A DNA stretch of 32,060 bases from Hyphomicrobium sp. (GTDB lineage Bacteria; Pseudomonadota; Alphaproteobacteria; Rhizobiales; Hyphomicrobiaceae): contig JAIEPV010000170.1 of assembly GCA_019748215.1 (NCBI GenBank), positions 1-32,060 of the forward strand, in the 5' to 3' direction. The notes under the pieces were generated by a model. That model was not told where the DNA came from and did not search any database. It saw only the letters and a program-made list of their open reading frames with translations. The position numbers were made by a program, and so were the translations under genes. Positions within the stretch are counted from its first letter, which is position 1; every line of letters starts with the position of its first letter. Shown piece after piece: positions 1 to 8,250 of the stretch.

Positions 1-1499
1 ATCATGCCGCCATGCTCGTAGCAGATCGGCGTATAGAAAATCTGCCCGACGGCCAGCTTGCGAATATCGCGCGGGAAAAGCCCTTGCAGAAAAGTTTCGG
101 CGTCAGGCCCCATGATTTCGAGTTTGCGCAGTGGGCTGAGGTCCATGATGGCGGCGCGTTCGCGGCACGCCCAGTACTCGTCGATCGGACCGTTGTTCGC
201 AAAACAGTTTGGCAGCCAAAATCCGCGGTATTCGACAAATGCCCGCGTCAGCGCCGACGTGCGCGGGTGAAAACCGGTTTCGCGTGTCAGTTGAACAGGC
301 GTGTCAGGCGTCATCCGATATCCGATCGCGCGCTTGAAGGGCGCATCTTTGGCATAGACGCGCACCTGAATTTCAGAAAGTTCCCAGCCGTTGGCGGGGT
401 CGATATCATCGGGGCAAGAGGTTGCACCGCAGACGAGGTCGCTGAGTGCACGCATGAGGACGTAGTCGCCCGGACGCGACCAAGGTTCGTCTGACCAGAT
501 CGTGTTATGGGCATCGACGTTGGTATTGTAGAAAAAGTTGATCGCTGGCCAGCCGCGGCGTTCGTCGATTTGGTACGGCGCGAGGATCGTGTTTAGGTTG
601 TCAGAACAGTTGGCGTGGCCGAAATAGCCGGCGTCTTCGTAGAACCGTTTGGTGCAAGCAAGGTTGAACGTGTCGTGCCGGCCGACGGTATCCTGCACGA
701 TTTCAACGAGCGCATTACGCTCCCGGTCATAGAACTTCGACGATAGACCAGGTTTCGGGTAGGCCAGTCCTGTTACCGTCCGCGTCGTCGTCGCATCGAG
801 ACCGAGCACGCGACCGCTATCCAGTGCCTTGCGTTCAAAGGCGAGGAAGTCCGAGCATTGCCGTCCGGCGACATCGATAATCTGAATGAATTCACCCTCG
901 AACACCTCGAAACTTTCGGCGCTGGCAATATTGATGCGAATATCGAGACGAGGTTCAGCGAGTGGTTCGGGTAGTCGATGCAGTCCGATGGCGGGCATGC
1001 GGAGGCGACGAATGAAAATCAGGATGTCGCTTGGCGGATTTTGCTCCCATACGAGCATCGCTGTGGCGGGAGCCGCAGCGACGACAATGACGTCGGTTTG
1101 CGCGGTGAAGCTCGCGATTGCTCCGGGTGGCGTGTCGCCATCGAACAGGGTCGCGGCCTTGACTCTGCCGAGATCTAGCCGCCGGCGATACAAGCCAAAG
1201 CGAACCCGCGCAGCGTCTTCGCTGTCAGCCGCTAGAATCGCCTGCAGCCCGATCGGCTTGGCGGTGCCTTTCAACCCAAGCGCGCCGAGACCGTCTTTGC
1301 CGGACGCGAAGAACGCCGACACTTCGACTTGCTGACTACCCTCGATCGGCGTTAGTTCAATCACGTCGCCAGCATCGAGCTGGAACACCATCGAACCGCC
1401 GCCCTTCATGACATAGCGTTCGACGCCGACATCGAGTGCGCGCGTGCCCGCCGCGATGAGCTTCGGCCTATCACGCGAGACGACGGTAGCTGCGTCCAT
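1..1499 (-). CDS. tdm: Trimethylamine N-oxide demethylase (Tdm), 3' end cut by window edge
   Basis: An open frame runs from an ATG at 1499 to the left edge without a stop (499 codons seen; the family is about 760 residues). It should split TMAO non-oxidatively into dimethylamine and formaldehyde in the cytoplasm. Residues about 1-400 are a DUF1989 (urea-carboxylase-associated) region with conserved cysteines at 215, 282, 298, 357 and 362. From about residue 405 a GcvT-type tetrahydrofolate-binding domain begins, with the typical segment around ERAAIMDLSPLRKLEIMG. DUF1989 fused to GcvT is the known architecture of Methylocella-type Tdm, which is a metalloprotein with cysteine-bound zinc; Cys282, 298 and 362 are my guess for ligands. 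It lies 83 nt downstream of tmm on the same strand, as expected for consecutive steps. A GGA stretch and GATGAG precede the ATG. The folate domain is only partly visible, so its completeness cannot be judged. Confidence 0.9.
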   Translation of the reverse strand, partial: MDAATVVSRDRPKLIAAGTRALDVGVERYVMKGGGSMVFQLDAGDVIELTPIEGSQQVEVSAFFASGKDGLGALGLKGTAKPIGLQAILAADSEDAARVRFGLYRRRLDLGRVKAATLFDGDTPPGAIASFTAQTDVIVVAAAPATAMLVWEQNPPSDILIFIRRLRMPAIGLHRLPEPLAEPRLDIRINIASAESFEVFEGEFIQIIDVAGRQCSDFLAFERKALDSGRVLGLDATTTRTVTGLAYPKPGLSSKFYDRERNALVEIVQDTVGRHDTFNLACTKRFYEDAGYFGHANCSDNLNTILAPYQIDERRGWPAINFFYNTNVDAHNTIWSDEPWSRPGDYVLMRALSDLVCGATSCPDDIDPANGWELSEIQVRVYAKDAPFKRAIGYRMTPDTPVQLTRETGFHPRTSALTRAFVEYRGFWLPNCFANNGPIDEYWACRERAAIMDLSPLRKLEIMGPDAETFLQGLFPRDIRKLAVGQIFYTPICYEHGGM

Positions 1500-1513
1500 C
1501 TCATCGGTCCTTG

Positions 1514-1558
1514 TGCTGGCGTGACATTGCCGGCGGTCTACAGCTGCGGGCGCCAGCA
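1514..1558 (-). other. Intercistronic inverted repeat between tmm and tdm
   Basis: Eight-base perfect arms TGCTGGCG (1514-1521) and CGCCAGCA (1551-1558) enclose a 29-nt loop in the 83-nt gap between the tmm stop and the tdm start. There is no T-tract, so it is not a canonical terminator. It could stabilise or process the mRNA, or attenuate tdm relative to tmm. Confidence 0.4.
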
Positions 1559-1582
1559 ATCATCCGCAATTAGCGTCGGCCG

Positions 1583-2929
1583 TCAGGCTTGATTTGCAAG
1601 AAACGCTTCCAATGAATCGTCCATCGCCTTCAGCCACGTTGTGTGGTGCTGCGGCGCGACTGTGCCGGTCAACGTCGAAGGATAAGACCGATCGCGATAC
1701 GTCAAAATTCCTTCAATCTTGTGATGCTCCCACTCTTTGAACAATCGAGCAACCATGTCGACGTCGAGACGCGGATAGTCGGTCGGCGCAATGAGATCGC
1801 GAACGTATTCGGTCTGAAAGTCGATGGCCTCGAATGCGTCAGCCAGATTTTCTTCTTTCGAGATCCATTTCACCATGTCGTCGGCCTGCTGATCGAGCGA
1901 TGGCAGCGCAATGCGCCCCAGCACGACGTCGCGCGCGTACCACGCCTGCGCATCGAACATGTTGAAGGTATAATATTGGTCCTGCATGCCGATATACATG
2001 ACCTTCGGTTGGCCCCAAAGGAAGATGCCTTTGTACAGGTTCGGCGGATACAGGCGGTTGCGAGATTTCAGCCGCAACGAGTCTTCCATGAATGGGAAAT
2101 GGTTGAGGTATCCCGTGCACAACACGATCGCGTCGACTTCCTGGCTGGTTCCGTCCTTGAAGTGGGCGGTCTTGCCGACGACGTGCGTCAGCAGTGGGAC
2201 TTCCTTGAAATTTTCAGGCCAGCCAAAGCCCATCGGCTTCGTGCGCCAGCTGAACGTGACCGATTTGGCACCGTACTTGTGGCACTGTATGCCAATGTCT
2301 TCCGCCGAGTAGCTTGAGCCGATCAGCAGAACATTTTTGCCAGCGAACTCATCGGCCGAGCGGAAATCGTGGGCGTGCATGACGCGGCCTGGGAATTTAT
2401 TGACGCCGGGAAATTCCGGGATGTTCGGCGTCGAGTAATGCCCGCAGGCGACGATGATGTTATCGAATTCAGATGTCGTGGTGGTGTCGGCCTTGAGATC
2501 CTTGACCGTGACGCGGAATTTTTCCGACGCATCGTCGTATGCTACCCATTTTACGGCGTGACAGAGCTTGATGTAGTGCGTGATGCCGCTCTTCTCGATG
2601 CGGCCCTTGATGTAGTCGTGCAAGACAGCGCGAGGCGGGTACGACGGGATTGGCCGGCCGAAATGCTCTTCAAATGAGTAGTCGGCGAATTCGAGGCATT
2701 CCTTCGGCCCGTTGGACCACAAATAGCGATACATGCTGCCGTGGACCGGCTCGCCAAATTCATCGAGCCCGGTGCGCCACGTGTAGTTCCACAGCCCGCC
2801 ATAGTCGCTTTGCTTTTCGAAGCACACGACTTCGGGGATGTCTGCGCCTTTGAGTTTCGCACTCTCAAAGGCCCTGAGGGCTGCCAGCCCGCTTGGCCCG
2901 GCGCCGATGATTGCGATCCGCTGTTTCAT
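1583..2929 (-). CDS. tmm: Trimethylamine monooxygenase (bacterial flavin-containing monooxygenase)
   Basis: This 448-residue enzyme oxidises trimethylamine to TMAO with NADPH and O2. The N-terminus has the FAD Rossmann motif GAGPSG at residues 9-14. The FMO signature FxGxxxHxxxF is present at 179-189 (FPGRVMHAHDF), and an NADPH-binding GSSYSAED segment lies at 204-211. The stretches CFEKQSDYGGLWNYTWRTG and HGSMYRYLWSNGPKE match Methylocella/Ruegeria Tmm as I remember it, and the length fits (about 445-460). The frame extends 32 codons upstream, but the ATG at 2929 starts exactly at the conserved N-terminus (MKQRIAIIGAGPSG), so I use it. It sits between the dimethylamine monooxygenase genes and tdm, all on one strand. 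A generic FMO acting on another amine or sulfide is the alternative, made unlikely by the neighbouring Tdm. Confidence 0.93.
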   Translation of the reverse strand: MKQRIAIIGAGPSGLAALRAFESAKLKGADIPEVVCFEKQSDYGGLWNYTWRTGLDEFGEPVHGSMYRYLWSNGPKECLEFADYSFEEHFGRPIPSYPPRAVLHDYIKGRIEKSGITHYIKLCHAVKWVAYDDASEKFRVTVKDLKADTTTTSEFDNIIVACGHYSTPNIPEFPGVNKFPGRVMHAHDFRSADEFAGKNVLLIGSSYSAEDIGIQCHKYGAKSVTFSWRTKPMGFGWPENFKEVPLLTHVVGKTAHFKDGTSQEVDAIVLCTGYLNHFPFMEDSLRLKSRNRLYPPNLYKGIFLWGQPKVMYIGMQDQYYTFNMFDAQAWYARDVVLGRIALPSLDQQADDMVKWISKEENLADAFEAIDFQTEYVRDLIAPTDYPRLDVDMVARLFKEWEHHKIEGILTYRDRSYPSTLTGTVAPQHHTTWLKAMDDSLEAFLANQA

Positions 2930-3009
2930 AATTTTTTCCGCCCCGTTTCGCGTCGATGGTTTTAGCTTGAGGTGATGAGGGATATTGCAAGCGAGCCGCG
3001 TGCCACATG

Positions 3010-4050
3010 CTACTCCGGTCCACATCCGGGTGAGGTCGTCGCTCCATCGTCGAACTTCGACAGCCAGTCGATGGTTGTCTGTTGGTAGCGCGTCAGCCCC
3101 TTGTAGCCGCCAATTTCAGGCGGAAGCGTTTTGAGCACGCGGTGCAGCCGGCGGCGCCACTTCGGAATGGTGGCGATATCATTCATGTTGATCAGATAGG
3201 CTCTAATCGAAAACACGATGGCATTCGATCTCGGCAGCCGCCAAAGGCCCTGCATCTCGACACGCAGATGCACTTTTTCGCCGACGTTTTGCGGCGTCAC
3301 CGTCGTGCGATCAGTGCCCCATTTGTGATAATTTTCGGGACTGGTATCGAGGCGGGGATTGATCGTCATCGTCCAATTCAAGCGGCGAACGGGACGGCCT
3401 TGCTGCAGGTTGAGAAGAAATTTCAAAGCACGGTCGAAGACGCCGCGTTCATGGGCTAATGGGACCGGCGCGTGCCATTCCATGAAGTTCATGCCGACGT
3501 CAAAATCGAGCGACCAGTCGGCTTGCGACGTGACAACGCCGGCATCCATCCAAAGATTGCCGTCGCGCTGATCGAGCAGACAGAAGTCACCCTGACATTG
3601 CCGCGTGATGTATTCCATCGGCCGGTAGGGCAGCGTTGAAATGTCGCCGAAGACAAACGTTTGCTCGATCCCCATCGGGCGATTGACCCAATGCCAGTTA
3701 TCGCCATCGCGTGTCAGCGTGAAGTGGTCGGGAAAGTCGTTGGCCATCGACGTCATGAGCAATTCGACGAGATCCCATTCGGCGGTGATCATGTGCGGCA
3801 GGGATTGGCAGCGCAGTGGATCTTCCTGCAAGACGAGAGCGCGGTCGCGCATGTCGGACACGTAGTGCTCATCGATGTCGATCGGAAACTCGTACACAGT
3901 CCCTTTCGGGCCCGGCACATGCGGCTCGATATTCACGACATACATGTATTTGTCTTCGTGAAAGGGAAACGGAAACCGCCACACTGCTTCACGGCTATTG
4001 GAGAACGTGAAGTCGTCACGGTACGTTTCGTTTTTGAAGATCAGACCCAT
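3010..4050 (-). CDS. Heme-dependent oxidative N-demethylase catalytic subunit (DUF3445), dimethylamine monooxygenase
   Basis: This 346-residue protein belongs to the DUF3445 / HODM alpha-subunit family, whose heme sits in a PAS-like fold and oxidatively removes a methyl group from dimethylamine, giving methylamine and formaldehyde. Family-typical segments are HAPVPLAHERGVFDRAL, the VRRLNWTM stretch and LRVEMQGLWRLPRSNAIVFSIRAYL near the C-terminus. The frame is open for 32 codons further upstream, but an ATG at 4050 is preceded by GGAGAA at good spacing and lies just after the reductase stop (4103), so it is the start used. The reductase upstream would supply electrons. Downstream tmm and tdm generate the substrate. 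Substrate assignment to dimethylamine rests on this neighbourhood; the fold family itself is clear. Confidence 0.88.
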   Translation of the reverse strand: MGLIFKNETYRDDFTFSNSREAVWRFPFPFHEDKYMYVVNIEPHVPGPKGTVYEFPIDIDEHYVSDMRDRALVLQEDPLRCQSLPHMITAEWDLVELLMTSMANDFPDHFTLTRDGDNWHWVNRPMGIEQTFVFGDISTLPYRPMEYITRQCQGDFCLLDQRDGNLWMDAGVVTSQADWSLDFDVGMNFMEWHAPVPLAHERGVFDRALKFLLNLQQGRPVRRLNWTMTINPRLDTSPENYHKWGTDRTTVTPQNVGEKVHLRVEMQGLWRLPRSNAIVFSIRAYLINMNDIATIPKWRRRLHRVLKTLPPEIGGYKGLTRYQQTTIDWLSKFDDGATTSPGCGPE

Positions 4051-4102
4051 CGTATTCTCCAACCAACTTGATGTGGTTCGTTCGTGACTGTGACCAAGCC
4101 CG

Positions 4103-5065
4103 TCACAGATCCAGAACGATACTCTCGCCATCGATGCGCGATACACAGATCATGATCTTTTTGCCGGATGCCTTGTCGTCATCGAGCAGGTAGTGGTCGT
4201 TGTGATGCAGCGCGCCGTGGCACGAGATGACACTGGTCTCGCATTGTCCGCAGGCGCCGCCACGGCACAGGTAAGGCGCATCGACGCCGGCGGCTTCAAT
4301 GGCTTCCAGCATGCTCTGGTGCTGACCGACGGTGATCGATTTTCCGGTCTTCGCCAATTCGAGGGTGAACGGCTTGCCGCCGGGGGGAGCCAGAAAACGC
4401 TCATGATGGACGTTTTCCTCGGGCCACCCTGCGTCTCTCGCTGCGCCTAGAACCCAGTCGATCATGCCCGTTGGGCCGCAGACGTACAAATGCGTGCCGA
4501 GTGGCTGGCCGTTGAGAAGCCGCTCCAAGGGAAGCTTTTCGCCCTGATCGTCGATGTAGGTGTGAATGCGGTGACCATATCGGGCGCGGAGATTGGCAAC
4601 ATAGGCGCCACGGTCGGCTGAGCGCATCGCGTAGTGCAGTTCGAAGGCTTGCGCCTCGCGTTCAAGCTGCGTCGCCATGGCGAGAAACGGCGTTATCCCG
4701 ATGCCACCGGCGATGAAGATGTGGCGGCGGCTGCGCCGATCAATCGGGAACAGGTTGACGGGCTGACTGATCATCAATTCGCTGCCGGGCTGCACGTGGT
4801 CATGCATGTAGTGCGATCCGCCGCGTGATGTCTCGGTTCGCAAGACACTGATCTGATAGCGGCTGCCGTCGAACGGCGAGCCCATAAGCGAATAGGGGTT
4901 GCGGCGTACGTGATCGCCGTCCGGCATTGTTACGACGACATGTGCGCCACCCGAAAATTCCGGCAACCGATGGCCGTCCAGCGACACGAATATAAATCGC
5001 TTGATGCCGGTGGCGATGGTTTCGACGTCGGCAACGCGCACACGAATGTCCGTTGAAATCGTCAT
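4103..5065 (-). CDS. FMN and 2Fe-2S reductase component of the dimethylamine monooxygenase
   Basis: This 320-residue protein is a phthalate-dioxygenase-reductase (PDR/VanB) type electron-transfer protein. It carries a flavin-binding RNPYSLMG segment near the N-terminal third, a nucleotide-binding GGIGITPFLAM stretch, YVCGPTGM, and a C-terminal plant-type 2Fe-2S ferredoxin domain with Cys267, Cys272, Cys275 and Cys307 (CRGGACGQC, then CVSR). It should pass electrons from NAD(P)H through flavin and iron-sulfur cluster to the heme subunit encoded next. The frame is open far upstream (to 5437), but the ATG at 5065 overlaps the preceding TGA by four bases (ATGA), which fixes the start and implies translational coupling. 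Similar reductases serve Rieske oxygenases, but no Rieske subunit is present here and the DUF3445 gene follows at 52 nt. Confidence 0.9.
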   Translation of the reverse strand: MTISTDIRVRVADVETIATGIKRFIFVSLDGHRLPEFSGGAHVVVTMPDGDHVRRNPYSLMGSPFDGSRYQISVLRTETSRGGSHYMHDHVQPGSELMISQPVNLFPIDRRSRRHIFIAGGIGITPFLAMATQLEREAQAFELHYAMRSADRGAYVANLRARYGHRIHTYIDDQGEKLPLERLLNGQPLGTHLYVCGPTGMIDWVLGAARDAGWPEENVHHERFLAPPGGKPFTLELAKTGKSITVGQHQSMLEAIEAAGVDAPYLCRGGACGQCETSVISCHGALHHNDHYLLDDDKASGKKIMICVSRIDGESIVLDL

Positions 5066-5667
5066 TTGTAGAGATCTTCCGTCTCGGGGAGTTCGCCCGG
5101 AACTTCGGCATCGATGCAGACGCCCTGGAACGCGCCTAGCCGTCGCGAATAGTGATCGCGCACGAGCAGGTTCAATCCGCAGTGTGCACAGACGACGGGA
5201 TTGGTTGTGACGTCTTCGGTAAATCCCTTGCAATGGACGCATTGCACGCGGCGTTTTGCCGAGCCTCGATGTTCGGTGATGACCGACTTGAAGTCGATTC
5301 CGGCGGCAATCGCCTCCTGAATGACGCTGCCGATAAACGGCTCGGTGCCCGCTGCGTAGAGTCGCGTTCCCATCGTCAGTGTCGCGATTGTTCCGCGCAG
5401 ACGGAACAGGGCGGTGGCGAGCGTTGGGAAGACCCACAAGGCGTTGGGCTTTAGATCTCGCAACGCTTGCTCATAAATTTTTCCGGCTGAGCCGGCGCTG
5501 CAATACAAAATTGTCGAGCGCTGGAAGAAATCCGGCGTCACTGTTTTCGCCATATCAAGAACCGCTGCGGCGCCGTCAGCCTCGGCCGAAATGAGATTGT
5601 GCTTGGCGGCCAAATCGGCGGTCAATCCGGGATAGACCGGCCGGCTTTTAATTCCGGGCGCTAACAT
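5062..5667 (-). CDS. dmmA: Dimethylamine monooxygenase subunit, DmmA family
   Basis: This 201-residue protein resembles the DmmA family, a non-heme accessory subunit of dimethylamine monooxygenase. The N-terminal half has the FFQRSTILYCSAGSAGKIYEQALRDL stretch in a mixed alpha/beta region. The C-terminal half has a zinc-ribbon-like pair of CxxC motifs (CVHC at about 142-145 and CAHC at about 159-162), followed by HYSRRLGAFQG, typical of the family. It opens the operon, overlaps the reductase start by four bases, and lies about 270 nt downstream of the permease terminator. No strong Shine-Dalgarno is visible before the ATG at 5667. Its exact biochemical role is not settled from sequence; assignment relies on the family resemblance and on the reductase and DUF3445 neighbours. 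Confidence 0.8.
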   Translation of the reverse strand: MLAPGIKSRPVYPGLTADLAAKHNLISAEADGAAAVLDMAKTVTPDFFQRSTILYCSAGSAGKIYEQALRDLKPNALWVFPTLATALFRLRGTIATLTMGTRLYAAGTEPFIGSVIQEAIAAGIDFKSVITEHRGSAKRRVQCVHCKGFTEDVTTNPVVCAHCGLNLLVRDHYSRRLGAFQGVCIDAEVPGELPETEDLYK

Positions 5668-5821
5668 TGCCGCGCCCCGGCTTCAGTCGAAGGCCATGAA
5701 TTGTTGTCCCAACGCCAACACCAAGCAGGACCGCGCAACTGCGCGTGCCGTTCACAGCGCGCGGTGCCAGCTTTACGGCGGACGATAGGAACGGCAAAAA
5801 TGAAAAGATGCGCTGCACGCA

Positions 5822-5842
5822 TTGTTTCGTCCTGAGAAACAA
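5822..5842. promoter_or_regulatory. Dyad TTGTTTC-N7-GAAACAA, possible operator
   Basis: Seven-base perfect arms lie at 5822-5828 and 5836-5842 with a 7-nt spacer. It falls just downstream of the candidate minus-strand promoter of the methylamine operon, where a repressor would bind. No regulator gene is adjacent. Confidence 0.4.
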
Positions 5843-5851
5843 ATGTAAGTG

Positions 5852-5879
5852 GCAGTGTACGCACTTCGAAGCGCACTGC
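5852..5879. promoter_or_regulatory. Imperfect dyad overlapping the candidate promoter
   Basis: GCAGTG (5852-5857) and CACTGC (5874-5879) are perfect outer arms around an inner CTTCGAAG palindrome. The element covers the spacer of the candidate promoter, so a bound protein could control it. Confidence 0.4.
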
Positions 5880-5931
5880 AACAGGTTTCAGCTCCGGCAC
5901 TATGGCACAATCAGACGCCGAAGGCGGCATC

Positions 5932-5965
5932 AAAAGAAAGGGCCGGTTCGCGGCGGAACCGGCCC
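5932..5965 (-). terminator. Factor-independent terminator of the permease gene
   Basis: Ten-base perfect arms (5940-5949 GGGCCGGTTC and 5956-5965 GAACCGGCCC) enclose a 6-nt loop and are followed on the minus strand by TTTCTTTT (5932-5939). It lies 30 nt after the permease stop and separates that gene from the methylamine operon. Confidence 0.92.
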
Positions 5966-5995
5966 ATCCTGTAAGTCGCTTTGCATCGAACGGCG

Positions 5996-7741
5996 TTAGC
6001 CCGGCAATACAAATAGCCAATTCGACACGAGGACGACGATGAGGCCCGCCACCAGTGTCAGATAGGGCAGCATACCGGCCTTACGCGTCTTCATGTCCGC
6101 CTGAGTCAGCCCGAGATCAGACAACATCTGTGACGGGAACTGACCTTTGTCCTGGACGTAGTGGCGGAACCAGAACACCGGAATGATCATCGCCGCAGTT
6201 GCAAGCCCAGCCCACAGGGCGATCGGGTTCCAGACCTTGGCTCCCGCTCCCATGAAAACGGCATTGACGAAAGCGAACAATGTGCCGAGCGCCAGCAGCC
6301 ATGTCGGTGACCGCCACGGCCGCTCGATATGCCCGTTGTCGATCCGATGGATCCAGCCAGCGTTGAGATTGAGGAAGTTGAAGATGATATAGCCGACATT
6401 CGAAACGGCGAGGATGAAGAAGAAGCTCGTCGCATCGGCCGCAGCAATGGCAAGCAGCACGAGGTTGAAAACCAGGTCGGTCCACATCGCCCGAGTCGGC
6501 GCGCCATGCTCGTTCACGTGGCTCAGATAGCGCGGCAGCCAGCCATCGACCGATCCTTGGTACAGCGTGCGTGACGATCCAGCCATCGCCGTCATGATCG
6601 AGAGAAGCAGCGCTAGAATCATCATCATCACAAGGATGTTGGTGACAAAACCAGAACCGCCAACCATTTTGCCCATGGCCTCGGCGACACCCGAGCCGTC
6701 GACGATCGGCGTCGCCAGCATGCCGTCCAAGCCGAGCACGCCCTGGAACGTGAACGGCACAAGGATGTAGAGCAGCAGGCACAAAAGGCCCGAATAAAAG
6801 ATAGCCTTGAAGGTATCGGTTTTGGGATCCTTGAACTCGCGCGTGTAGCAAACTGCGGTTTCAAATCCGTAAGTCGACCAGGCGGCAATGAACATGCCGC
6901 CAAGCACCAACGTCCAGCCAGGGATATTCCAGGCGCCAGGCTCAGGCGCGTAGGCCGCTGCCAGCGGCAGCAGGGGCGAGTAATTCGACCAGTCGATTTG
7001 GCCAGTCAAGATTGGTACAACACCGACGATGAGCATCGGAACGATGACCAAAAGCCCAATATACTTCTGGACGTTGGCGGTGCCAAGAATTCCGCGGTGC
7101 TGAATGGCGAACACCAGCAGCATCAATATCACACCGATGAAGAAGGCTGCGTTCAAAGAAAAGCTGACAGGCCCGAGGGAATGAGAAAACAGCGTCCACG
7201 TGCGGATGGCAGGCGTGACGGCGGCCGTCGCTGCGGCCGAGAGTGCCGCAATGGCGTCGGCGGCGGTCTTGCCGGCATTAGCCGCATCGCCAAGCCACGC
7301 CACGACTTCAGGTGAGGTTTCAGCGAGCGTCGGGACCGGCCCTATGGGCGCCAAAGCATTCAGGATGTACGCGGCCGCGATCGAACAGCCAAGCGAGAGC
7401 ACCGGCGACCACGCGAACCAATTGCACCATACCGACAGCGGCGCGATGATTTTCGAGTATCGCACCCAGGCGGCAGCGCCATAGACCGAAGCCCCGCCCG
7501 ACTTATTTGGGAAAAGGCCGGCAATCTCAGCGTACGTAAACGATTGAATAAAGCCCATGACCATGGACACCGTCCAGATCAGAAAGGCGAGTTTGCCGGT
7601 CGTGCCGGCGATGCCGCCGATCGAAAACAAAACGAGAGCCGGGACGCCACTGGCGACCCAAAAAGCTCCGCGCCAATCAATGCTTCGTTGCAAACCTACG
7701 TCGGCTGTCGACGTGGCGGCTGGATATACGGCTGTTGTCAT
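5996..7741 (-). CDS. APC-superfamily amino acid/amine permease
   Basis: This 581-residue inner-membrane protein has the hydrophobic pattern of an APC permease. The first transmembrane helix contains the substrate-binding GGIAGTTGKLAF-like glycine segment, and about 12 or more helices follow. A long Ala-rich extramembrane loop of about 60 residues (near SPEVVAWLGDAANAGKT) between helices is unusual. The frame is open to 7849, but the ATG at 7741 follows a strong GGGGGAG Shine-Dalgarno at 6 nt and is used. The gene is directly upstream of the methylamine operon on the same strand but ends in its own strong terminator, so it is a separate transcript. Neighbourhood suggests methylated amines or related nitrogen compounds as substrate; ordinary amino acids remain possible. 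Confidence 0.85.
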   Translation of the reverse strand: MTTAVYPAATSTADVGLQRSIDWRGAFWVASGVPALVLFSIGGIAGTTGKLAFLIWTVSMVMGFIQSFTYAEIAGLFPNKSGGASVYGAAAWVRYSKIIAPLSVWCNWFAWSPVLSLGCSIAAAYILNALAPIGPVPTLAETSPEVVAWLGDAANAGKTAADAIAALSAAATAAVTPAIRTWTLFSHSLGPVSFSLNAAFFIGVILMLLVFAIQHRGILGTANVQKYIGLLVIVPMLIVGVVPILTGQIDWSNYSPLLPLAAAYAPEPGAWNIPGWTLVLGGMFIAAWSTYGFETAVCYTREFKDPKTDTFKAIFYSGLLCLLLYILVPFTFQGVLGLDGMLATPIVDGSGVAEAMGKMVGGSGFVTNILVMMMILALLLSIMTAMAGSSRTLYQGSVDGWLPRYLSHVNEHGAPTRAMWTDLVFNLVLLAIAAADATSFFFILAVSNVGYIIFNFLNLNAGWIHRIDNGHIERPWRSPTWLLALGTLFAFVNAVFMGAGAKVWNPIALWAGLATAAMIIPVFWFRHYVQDKGQFPSQMLSDLGLTQADMKTRKAGMLPYLTLVAGLIVVLVSNWLFVLPG

Positions 7742-7855
7742 TGCGGCTCCCCCGAGGTCAGGACATTGCAATCCCCATCCAAGCGAAACCGTTGCCAGCG
7801 ACAATTGCCGTCGATGCAACGTCCTTGGATGCGCGAAACCGGCCGTCATTTAAAT

Positions 7856-7918
7856 GTTTGGCAAACGATTGACCGGCGAATTTATTGAACAAGCACTGGA
7901 GTTTCTCGTTTGTCAAAA
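7856..7918. promoter_or_regulatory. Twin palindromes GTTTGnCAAA, putative paired operator
   Basis: GTTTGGCAAAC (7856-7866) is a perfect palindrome around one central base. GTTTGTCAAAA (7908-7918) is a near copy. Centres are 52 bp apart, close to five helical turns, so both would lie on one face of the DNA. They are about 115-175 bp upstream of the permease start. Confidence 0.5.
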
Positions 7919-8232
7919 GATTTTATCCTCAATAAACTCAAAAAGGTACGCGGCTGTGATCAAAGTGCGCACTTTTTCCTCGTTGACCGTGAAAGTGCCG
8001 AACCACCCAGTCCTCGCGTGGTCCGGCCAACGCGTTGCTATTTGAATGAAACACTTGTGCGTGTTTTCCGCAGCCAACGCCGCTCAACGCGGGGGCGTCG
8101 CATATTTTATCACGCCGGACCGAGTGCGGTCATCAATCTGATCAAACTGCGCAGCAATTTTGCCGTAATTCGTTGCTGCTGGGGTGAGTGGCTGACGCTG
8201 CCGACGCCAGACAGCGCTTGTGCAAGATATGA

Positions 8233-8250
8233 ATGTTGTGATGACAACAT
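8233..8250. promoter_or_regulatory. Perfect dyad ATGTTGT-GATG-ACAACAT
   Basis: Seven-base perfect arms with a 4-nt spacer form an 18-bp dyad about 180 nt upstream of the SH3 protein start. It is short enough to be an operator; it has no T-tract and is not a terminator. Confidence 0.35.

Larger units (their letters stand above)
5668..5939 (-). promoter_or_regulatory. Leader and promoter region of the methylamine operon
   Basis: No gene is supported in this stretch between the permease terminator and dmmA. It must hold the operon promoter. On the minus strand a weak sigma-70-like pair can be drawn: TTGCAG (5876-5881) and TACACT (5854-5859) with a 16-nt spacer. The two dyads listed separately overlap or follow it. 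The resulting 5' leader would be close to 180 nt. Confidence 0.35.

Noticed and set aside
12-1335. Plus-strand open frames at 12-494 and 886-1335
   Set aside because: They are antisense to the continuous 499-codon tdm frame, whose DUF1989 and GcvT features are recognisable; the plus-strand products have no domain or start signal.
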